From: an uncultured Treponema sp.
Lineage (GTDB): Bacteria > Spirochaetota > Spirochaetia > Treponematales > Treponemataceae
Assembly (NCBI GenBank): GCA_946611835.1
Contig: CAMOEE010000004.1
Span: forward strand, 1 to 31,658
Direction of reading: 5' to 3'
DNA: 31,658 nt
The position numbers and the translations under genes are program-made. The notes beneath the pieces are model-generated. The model was given only the letters and a program-made list of their open reading frames with translations. It did not search any database and was not told the DNA's origin. This document shows, in pieces, positions 1-6,534 of the stretch (the first letter of the stretch is position 1; each line of letters opens with the position of its first letter).

Positions 1-1205
1 GCGGCAAGTTCACAGTCGAAGGAATGCTCAACTGGAGTTTCCTTGCTAACTACAACAACAACGGCGATGTAGACAATTTCGTATTCGGAACTTCAAATCT
101 CAATCCTCTCTCGCTCAAATATGGAGTCCGTAACATGGAGAAGGGAGTATGGGCAGGTGACAACAAGGTCGCTCAGAATTCAACTGACGCAGATTTGACA
201 GCTCTTAAATCACGAACAGACGTTTCTTACAACGACCGGGCAAATGTTTCTAACACGATTCAGGATTCATACTATGTAAACTTCATCTACCACATCACAA
301 AGAATTTTGACTTTGGTGTCGGTACAAAACTCAACTGGCAGGTAGGCCCGGCTCCACGATACGGAAGCTGGCTCTGGGAATCAGACGCTCATGTTCGTCA
401 GGGCGGATTCTCAACAGCATACGATGACCGTTCAGGTGCCTTCGGACTGACTTCATCTGAGACTGTCGGAACTTACAAATACACAGTTGACGCTCCGGGA
501 AGCGCTGATGTCGTCGGTTTCGTTCCTTACGCAAACAAATACGCAAAAAGAGCGCTGGGTCTTCGTTTTATAAGCGACAGCAAGGCTCTTGAACTTGGTG
601 CTGCCCTTCCAAACGGATTCAACACAGACGATCCTGCCGTAAATCTGGCCGCCCGCTTCTCACCACTGGAATGGCTTTCTCTCGCAGCCGCTCTTGAGGG
701 AACTTTTGACGATCAGGAAAACTTCTACACAGGGGCAACTCTCGGAATGGATTCTTTCATTCTTGACCTCTATTTCGCAGCTGATTCTCTCTTCACAAAG
801 GCTGATGATGACCAGGCTTACGGAACGGGGGCTGCAATTCAGTTCACAATTCCGAACACAAGCATGGTTCTTCGTCCAGAGCTGGGCGTAAACTTCTTCG
901 AGAACCCGAATTACGATTTCGCATGGTACACAGGCGGAACACTTTCATTCGGAATCACAAAAGAACTCGGCTTCAATATCTGGGGTTCTTTCGCACAGGG
1001 TTCAAAAGACAAACGATGGAGCGACTATAAATCAACAGAAGACTGGGACGGTGGAAGAATTTTTGACATTCGCCCTGAGCTGACTTTCGAAGTCTCAAAG
1101 CATACAAACCTGGCTGTTTATGTTGATTTTGAGCACAGAACTGCATATGACGGCGTTTCACGCAAATGCTGGTCATCAGGCATTTTCTGGACTTATATTT
1201 TCTAA
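1..1205 (+). CDS. Outer-membrane beta-barrel protein, 5'-truncated by window edge
   Basis: The reading frame is open from the left edge (first full codon at 3), so the visible ATG at 24 is probably internal and the N-terminus with any signal peptide lies outside the window. About 400 residues are visible. They are rich in Gly, Asn, Asp and aromatic residues, and many short stretches alternate polar and hydrophobic residues in the manner of transmembrane beta strands (for example LSLAAALEGTF and SFILDLYFAAD). The protein ends in GIFWTYIF; a terminal Phe preceded by alternating aromatics is the usual recognition signal for BAM-dependent outer-membrane insertion. I infer an outer-membrane porin or channel-like protein. 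I do not recognise the exact family, and no substrate can be named. A hairpin terminator follows directly. Confidence 0.6.
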   Translation, partial: GKFTVEGMLNWSFLANYNNNGDVDNFVFGTSNLNPLSLKYGVRNMEKGVWAGDNKVAQNSTDADLTALKSRTDVSYNDRANVSNTIQDSYYVNFIYHITKNFDFGVGTKLNWQVGPAPRYGSWLWESDAHVRQGGFSTAYDDRSGAFGLTSSETVGTYKYTVDAPGSADVVGFVPYANKYAKRALGLRFISDSKALELGAALPNGFNTDDPAVNLAARFSPLEWLSLAAALEGTFDDQENFYTGATLGMDSFILDLYFAADSLFTKADDDQAYGTGAAIQFTIPNTSMVLRPELGVNFFENPNYDFAWYTGGTLSFGITKELGFNIWGSFAQGSKDKRWSDYKSTEDWDGGRIFDIRPELTFEVSKHTNLAVYVDFEHRTAYDGVSRKCWSSGIFWTYIF

Positions 1206-1215
1206 AATCAATTTT

Positions 1216-1260
1216 TTGTCGGGGGGGGCGGCCTGCTGGCTCAGCCCCGACAATTTTATT
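1216..1260 (+). terminator. Hairpin terminator after the outer-membrane protein gene
   Basis: A perfect 9-bp inverted repeat, TTGTCGGGG (1216-1224) and CCCCGACAA (1245-1253), encloses a 20-base GC-rich loop and is followed by the T-rich run ATTTTATTTT. The left arm and loop contain a run of eight G (1221-1228). It starts 11 bases past the stop codon. The next gene begins only 15 bases past the T run, so this hairpin may end the upstream transcript or act as a partial terminator/attenuator for the purF-like gene, for which I see no clear separate promoter. Confidence 0.7.
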
Positions 1261-1274
1261 TTAAGGGGTAAAAA

Positions 1275-2711
1275 ATGGGCGGTATTTTCGGTGTCGTTTC
1301 TAAGGACGACTGTTCTCTGGATTTATTTTTTGGCGTTGACTATCACTCGCATTTGGGAACTCGCAGGGGCGGTCTTGCAGTCTGGCGAAAAGATGAAAAG
1401 TTCCAGCGGGCGATTCACAATATTCAGAACTCACCTTTCCGTACAAAATTTGAAACCGACATCGAAGAGATGAAAGGCAAGGTCGGAATCGGCTGTATCT
1501 CCGACTACGAGCCTCAGCCGCTTTTGGCTCGCTCACATTTGGGTCGTTTTGCCGTAACCACAGTCGGCGTTGTCACCAACAAAGACGAGCTTGTCGATGA
1601 GCTGATGTCAAACGGCGGAGCCTTCCTTGAAATGAGCGGCGGCGAAATCAACCAGACTGAGCTGATTCTTGCAATGATTAACACTCAGAAGACAATCCTC
1701 GACGGAATCCGCTATGTTCAGTCAAAAATCAAAGGCTCAATCACCATGCTCGTGGCCACTCCGGAAGGAATTTACGGCGCACGAGATAAAATGGGCCGCA
1801 CTCCCCTTCAAATCGGCATCAAAAAAGACACCCAGGGCTCAATCCTGGCCCATTGTTTATCATTCGAGAGCTTTGCCTACATCAATCTGGGCTATCAGGA
1901 TTTGCATGAGCTTGGACCTGCCGAAATCGTTTTTGTGACCGCTGACCGCTATGAGGTTTTGCAGAAGCCACAGAAAGAAATGAAAATCTGTACCTTCCTC
2001 TGGATTTACTACGGCTACCCGACGGCCTGCTACGAGGGAGTCAATGTTGAGGCAATGCGCTACAACTGCGGAAAATACCTTGCAAAACGAGACAAGGACG
2101 ACAACATTCACCCGGACTGTGCGGCAGGTGTCCCTGACTCAGGAACGGCCCATGCTGTAGGTTACGCCAACGAGGCCGGGATCCCATTTACCCGCCCCTT
2201 CATCAAATACACACCGACCTGGCCGCGAAGCTTTATGCCGACAAACCAGGAGCAGCGCAATCTCATCGCCCACATGAAGCTTATCCCGGTTCAGCAGCTG
2301 ATTAAGGACAAGAGCATTCTTTTGATTGACGACTCAATCGTGCGCGGAACTCAACTTCGGGAGACCACAGACTTCTTGTACCAGTCTGGCGCAAAGGAAG
2401 TTCACGTGCGTCCCGCCTGTCCGCCGATTATGTTCGGCTGCAAATACCTGAACTTCTCCCGCTCAAAGAGCGAGATGGACCTGATTGCCCGCCGGGTCGT
2501 AAAGCAGTTTGAGGGCGAGAATGTGAGCATGGAAACCTTGCAGAAATACTGCGACCCGGATACCCCGGAATACGCAAAAATGCAGGAAGAAATCCGAAAG
2601 CAGCTCCACTTCACAACCCTCCGCTTCCACCGCCTTGACGACATGCTCGACTCCACCGGCCTCGACCACTGCAAGCTCTGCACCTATTGCTGGAATGGTA
2701 GGGAGCGTTAA
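1275..2711 (+). CDS. Amidophosphoribosyltransferase-like protein (PurF family) with degenerate glutaminase site
   Basis: 478 residues with the PurF layout: an N-terminal Ntn-glutaminase-like domain (about 1-230) and a C-terminal type I phosphoribosyltransferase domain. The PRPP-binding loop ILLIDDSIVRGTQ is intact (Asp352-Asp353). Cysteines 239, 389, 469 and 472 sit where Bacillus-type PurF binds its 4Fe-4S cluster. Canonical PurF makes phosphoribosylamine from PRPP and glutamine, the first step of purine synthesis. Here the N-terminus is MGGIFG rather than MCGIFG, so the nucleophilic Cys is Gly. Other glutamine-site signatures (HRGQES, HVRYST, HNGN) are also replaced (GTRRGG, GIGCIS, VTTVGVVTN). 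I infer an ammonia-using or repurposed PurF paralogue. The start is set by AAGGGG at 1263-1268. The last codons (NGRER, stop) run into the repeat element that follows. Confidence 0.85.
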   Translation: MGGIFGVVSKDDCSLDLFFGVDYHSHLGTRRGGLAVWRKDEKFQRAIHNIQNSPFRTKFETDIEEMKGKVGIGCISDYEPQPLLARSHLGRFAVTTVGVVTNKDELVDELMSNGGAFLEMSGGEINQTELILAMINTQKTILDGIRYVQSKIKGSITMLVATPEGIYGARDKMGRTPLQIGIKKDTQGSILAHCLSFESFAYINLGYQDLHELGPAEIVFVTADRYEVLQKPQKEMKICTFLWIYYGYPTACYEGVNVEAMRYNCGKYLAKRDKDDNIHPDCAAGVPDSGTAHAVGYANEAGIPFTRPFIKYTPTWPRSFMPTNQEQRNLIAHMKLIPVQQLIKDKSILLIDDSIVRGTQLRETTDFLYQSGAKEVHVRPACPPIMFGCKYLNFSRSKSEMDLIARRVVKQFEGENVSMETLQKYCDPDTPEYAKMQEEIRKQLHFTTLRFHRLDDMLDSTGLDHCKLCTYCWNGRER

Positions 2712-2861
2712 AAAATCGCACGAGGTGCGATTTTAGCGAGTCTCGGCGAAGGCTATGCCTGAGCCGCGGGAGGGAGTGACGGCGTAGCCGGAAAAACTCA
2801 CGAGGTGAGTTTTTAACGACTCTCCGAGCAGCTATGCTGCGAAGGCGGACGGGAGTGACGG
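2701..2861 (+). repeat. Tandem copies of a dispersed three-hairpin repeat (copies A and B plus a partial)
   Basis: The whole gap between the convergent purF-like and addA genes consists of this element. Unit A runs from GGGAGCG (2701) to about 2771, unit B is 2772-2850, and a third unit starts at 2851 and is cut off at the addA stop. Each unit has a long hairpin with a GAG loop (2712-2734 with arm AAAATCGCAC; 2792-2814 with arm AAAAACTCAC), a CGAGTCTCGG-type joint, and a short hairpin with loop TAT (2750-2760, arm AGGC; 2828-2840, arm GCAGC). Unit B also opens with CGGC, GTA, GCCG (2780-2790). Arms differ between units but pairing is kept. The A and T tracts flanking the long hairpins could make it a two-way terminator for purF and addA. 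Confidence 0.8.
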
Positions 2862-5800
2862 TTAAACCTCCACTTCCCTGTTATGTCTTAAATACCACAG
2901 GCGGCACTTGATTTGCTCTTCCGGCACATTGAGCAGCTTGCCTGCGGCGACCCGATAACAATTCTGCTGCCCGGAATAAATTTCCGGGCTTATTTTTTCG
3001 TCCGACTTGTAGTCCACGATTGTGTAAGTTCCGTCGGCATTCTGGAAAATCAGATCGATGGAGCCGGTCCAGATAAAGCCCTCGTGGAACATGCGGAAAG
3101 CCCATTCTGCCTTTAAGAGCCTTTTTTGCGCCAGAGCAGAGTCCGCTGAATTATAGGCGGCTTTTCCGAGTTCGCTTTGGGCAAAGGAATGGCACATCTT
3201 TACGCACTCTTCTTTTGTTTCCTCAATTTTTGCCTGAGAAAGCTGCTTGAAAAGCTTTACAGGGGGCTGATATTCCTCCGGTATAATTCCCTGAGCCTGG
3301 GCACGAAGATAATCGTGAACAAGGCTTCCGAAATCAGCGGCGGAGAAAGCTGCATCCTGGAGAGTGTCGCTGTCAGAGATTTTAGCAGGCAGGTCTTCGT
3401 CAAAAACAGCGTCTTCAGCCTTTGCACGGGCTTCCGACTCCAAGCCGCTGGGAGTTTTTCTGTTTGAAAGAGGCTCCTCATAAGGAACTTCTTCGATTTG
3501 AGGCGGCAGTGGCTCGTAAATTCTGGTTTTGGATTCAGTATTTTTCTTTTCAGAGTGAGTGTCCGCTTTTTTTACAGGTTCAATGCTCAGGTAAGTAAAC
3601 GGAACTTCTTCTTCCTCAGAAAGGCTGTCCTTACCGAGAGAATACCCGTCATCCTTAAGCTCTTCCCCGTAAAATTTCAGGGCAGTCTTTTCAATCAGTT
3701 TGAGGGAATCTTCTTCATAGTCTTTTAACTTTCCTTTTGAATCATAGGGAGCCCATTCGCCAACGATGAAGACTTCTGAAATCGCCCTTGTAATCGCAAC
3801 ATAAAGGATTCGGCGGAATTCTGCCAGCTCTTCTTTGTCGGAAAGTGATTTCTGAACAAGGGCAAAATAATTCATGCTTCCGCTCTCAGGCTTTATGCTC
3901 GCTCCGTATTCTTCATCAAAGAAAACGCTTGCCCTGTCACCCTTATTTCTCGCCCCGATACAGCCCCTGACGAAAACATATTTGAACTGAAGCCCCTTGC
4001 TCTTGTGAATGGTCATAATCTGAACGGCATCTTTTGCTTCAAGAGGATAGGAAACTTGGCCGACATCAATTTCTTCATCGTCCAGAGATGACTTCTCATT
4101 GTTCTTTGTTATGGCCAGCTGGTCAACGAACCATGAGATATTTTTCTGAGCCTCATCGCACTGGCGGGCAAGCTCAAACAAAAAGTCGAAAAGCTCTGCG
4201 TAGAGTTCCGTCTTCTGGTTTTCCATCGTGGCATAGAGGTAGCCTGTCTCATGCCACAAATCATTGATTGTCGAAGAAAGTTTCTGGCTTAAGACCTGAT
4301 GAGACTTCTGCTTTAAGTAGAGGATTCCGCCCACAAAACGATTTTTCTGGCTCTCTGAAGACTCTGAAAGAAGCTGGTCCGCCACCCTTTGTAACTCTTC
4401 TTCCGTTTCGGGAAGGGAAGAAAGCGTGTTATCAACAAGAATTGTCTGCAAAGATTTCTGGTTCAGGTTGCAGAACGGGGAGGCAAGGAATGAGGCAAAG
4501 GCATTTTTGTCATTGGGATAGACGCAAAGGCGGAGGAAATTGTAAATGTCGTTCACAGGGCCGTCTGTGAAGATGTCTGTGTTCTGGTCAAGCTGATAGG
4601 GAATGCCGAAATAGTTGAGCCAGGTCAAAAGCTGTCGTCGGTTCCGGCTCCTGTCGAGGATTGCAAAGTCACTGAAAGTGCATTTTTCGCCCTTTTCACG
4701 CTTTTCTTCAATCATTCCGGCGATTTTTTTTGCTATGAAGTAAGCAGTCTGATTCTTTTCGTCCAGGAAAACCTTGTCTTCATCATTTTTGATATTGTTC
4801 ATGTTAAGGGCGCAAAGATGAATCCTTGTATTTTCGCATGTCAGTTCAGCCGGCGGGATTTCCTTTCCTGATTTCGGGTCATATTTTATGGCAGGATTTT
4901 CGTATTTGGCCTCGTAATTTCTTTCGGTCTTGTCATCGAAAATCAGGGAAGAAGCCCCGAAAATGCGGTTGAAGCCTGTTATAAGCTCCCTGTCGGAGCG
5001 GTAGTTGTAGACCATCTGCAAAAAGTTCTGCTGGCCCAGGCTGCTTTTAAGCCCGTTGAAGACAGAAACCTCGGCTCCACGGAATTTATAGATTGACTGT
5101 TTTTCGTCCCCCACGAAGAAAAGCTTGTCACTCACAATGTCAGCCGCCCCAGGGATTCCGTTTTTGCAACCATATTCCTCACCCTCAAAACCTTTTTCGG
5201 AGACAAGGAAAAGCAGGTCACGGTTCTTTCCGTTGTTGTCCTGAAATTCGTCAATCATAATCTTGCTGAAGGCATGTTTTTCCTGACGGCGGATTTCTTT
5301 TCGCTCGATAAGGATTTCAAGCGAAAGTTCCGAGACATCAGTGAATGTGAGCTTTCCAGAAATTCTCTTCTGACGGTTGATTTGAGCCGTAAAGCGGTCA
5401 AAAAGCTCGTTCAGGGATTTGATTGCGGGATAATTTTTGATGTAGTTTGCCAGGGAAGAAATATATTGCTCCAAAAAGCTGCCCTTTCGGACAAGCTTGA
5501 TTGAAGTCCACAAGTCTTTCACAGTTTTTTTTCCACAATATTTAATTTCAAAATGATTGAAAATTTCCAGAACCGCGTCGACTTTTTTAAGCTCTTCAGA
5601 ATCTGGCTTTTCAAAATCCAAGTCAGAAGGAAGAATCATATCCTGAATTGAGATTGACTGTAAAAATTCCTGAGTTTTTTCCGATTCAAGATAAATTTCT
5701 TCGGTCGTCGCACTACATTCAGTTAAAGCAGAAGAAAAAGTTGATAAAGCTGAATTCAGGTTCGTTGCCCCCAGGTTCACCTTTGTTCCTTTGTTTGTTT

Positions 5801-6518
5801 CTTCAAGATAATCATTGTAGGCCTCCCTGAGTGAAGCCGGACATGGATTTGTCTTAGCCGTCTCGCCCAGCAAAAGAAAATTCCAGGCCTGAATGACTTC
5901 TTTTTTCTGAAGCTCTAGTTTTTTTACGAAAAAGCCTTCCGGCGTGATAATCGAAGTGTTCTTAATGATTGTCGATGAAAGAATTTTGTCAGCGAAATTC
6001 TGATAGCCTCCAACCTGTGCAAAAGTTTTTATTCCGGCTGATTCCCGGTTTTCAAAAACAAATGGAAGGGCCTGTTTTTTAATCTCGCTTTCTGCGTCCC
6101 CGTCCCCGACAGAAAAATCCGGGCGGATTCCATAAGAATTTGCCGCCTGTGCGACTATTCCCTTGCAGTAAGAGTCAAAAGTCTGAATGTGAACATTGGA
6201 AAAATCTTCCAGGGCTTCTTTTGCCCTCTGTCTTTCAGTCTCCGGTGTCTGGGGATTTTCGGCAAAAAAGCTTAGGGTCTGGTAGATTCGCTCGTACATT
6301 TCGCCGGTCGCTTTTTTTGTGAATGTAATCGTGAGGATTTTTGAGGCCGGAATTCCCACGCTCATAACCAGCCAGGCAAAACGGGTGGCCAGAACCTGAG
6401 TTTTTCCGGAACCGGCTCCTGCGGCGACTACAGTGTTATCAGTACGGCAGCAGACTTTTCTCTGAAGGGGGTCAAGTTTTCGTTCAAGCAAATCAAGATA
6501 TTTGTATTCGTTATCCAT
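2862..6518 (-). CDS. addA: AddA: helicase-nuclease subunit of the AddAB recombination complex
   Basis: 1218 residues, close to the usual AddA length. UvrD-type superfamily 1 helicase motifs appear in order: Walker A AAGAGSGKT (about 32-40), TITFTKKAT, Walker B IDEFQDNN, GDEKQSIYKFRG, NYRSDRE, IMTIHKSKGLQ and LYVAITRA. The C-terminus holds a RecB-type nuclease domain with GSIDLIF and VDYKSDE (about residue 1169), followed by GQQNCYR. AddAB resects double-strand breaks and prepares 3' ends for RecA. The frame stays open upstream to 6818, but that part overlaps addB. I chose ATG 6518 because AAGGA lies at the right distance, the protein begins just before the helicase domain, and it sits 16 bases after the addB stop. 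The 3' end abuts the repeat element. Confidence 0.93.
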   Translation of the reverse strand: MDNEYKYLDLLERKLDPLQRKVCCRTDNTVVAAGAGSGKTQVLATRFAWLVMSVGIPASKILTITFTKKATGEMYERIYQTLSFFAENPQTPETERQRAKEALEDFSNVHIQTFDSYCKGIVAQAANSYGIRPDFSVGDGDAESEIKKQALPFVFENRESAGIKTFAQVGGYQNFADKILSSTIIKNTSIITPEGFFVKKLELQKKEVIQAWNFLLLGETAKTNPCPASLREAYNDYLEETNKGTKVNLGATNLNSALSTFSSALTECSATTEEIYLESEKTQEFLQSISIQDMILPSDLDFEKPDSEELKKVDAVLEIFNHFEIKYCGKKTVKDLWTSIKLVRKGSFLEQYISSLANYIKNYPAIKSLNELFDRFTAQINRQKRISGKLTFTDVSELSLEILIERKEIRRQEKHAFSKIMIDEFQDNNGKNRDLLFLVSEKGFEGEEYGCKNGIPGAADIVSDKLFFVGDEKQSIYKFRGAEVSVFNGLKSSLGQQNFLQMVYNYRSDRELITGFNRIFGASSLIFDDKTERNYEAKYENPAIKYDPKSGKEIPPAELTCENTRIHLCALNMNNIKNDEDKVFLDEKNQTAYFIAKKIAGMIEEKREKGEKCTFSDFAILDRSRNRRQLLTWLNYFGIPYQLDQNTDIFTDGPVNDIYNFLRLCVYPNDKNAFASFLASPFCNLNQKSLQTILVDNTLSSLPETEEELQRVADQLLSESSESQKNRFVGGILYLKQKSHQVLSQKLSSTINDLWHETGYLYATMENQKTELYAELFDFLFELARQCDEAQKNISWFVDQLAITKNNEKSSLDDEEIDVGQVSYPLEAKDAVQIMTIHKSKGLQFKYVFVRGCIGARNKGDRASVFFDEEYGASIKPESGSMNYFALVQKSLSDKEELAEFRRILYVAITRAISEVFIVGEWAPYDSKGKLKDYEEDSLKLIEKTALKFYGEELKDDGYSLGKDSLSEEEEVPFTYLSIEPVKKADTHSEKKNTESKTRIYEPLPPQIEEVPYEEPLSNRKTPSGLESEARAKAEDAVFDEDLPAKISDSDTLQDAAFSAADFGSLVHDYLRAQAQGIIPEEYQPPVKLFKQLSQAKIEETKEECVKMCHSFAQSELGKAAYNSADSALAQKRLLKAEWAFRMFHEGFIWTGSIDLIFQNADGTYTIVDYKSDEKISPEIYSGQQNCYRVAAGKLLNVPEEQIKCRLWYLRHNREVEV

Positions 6519-6534
6519 TTTTTTAATCCTTGTC

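Noticed and set aside
2712..2861. tRNA or small coding gene in the purF-addA gap
   Set aside because: No cloverleaf or TPsiC-like motif is seen and no frame of useful length exists. The stretch is fully accounted for by repeat units.
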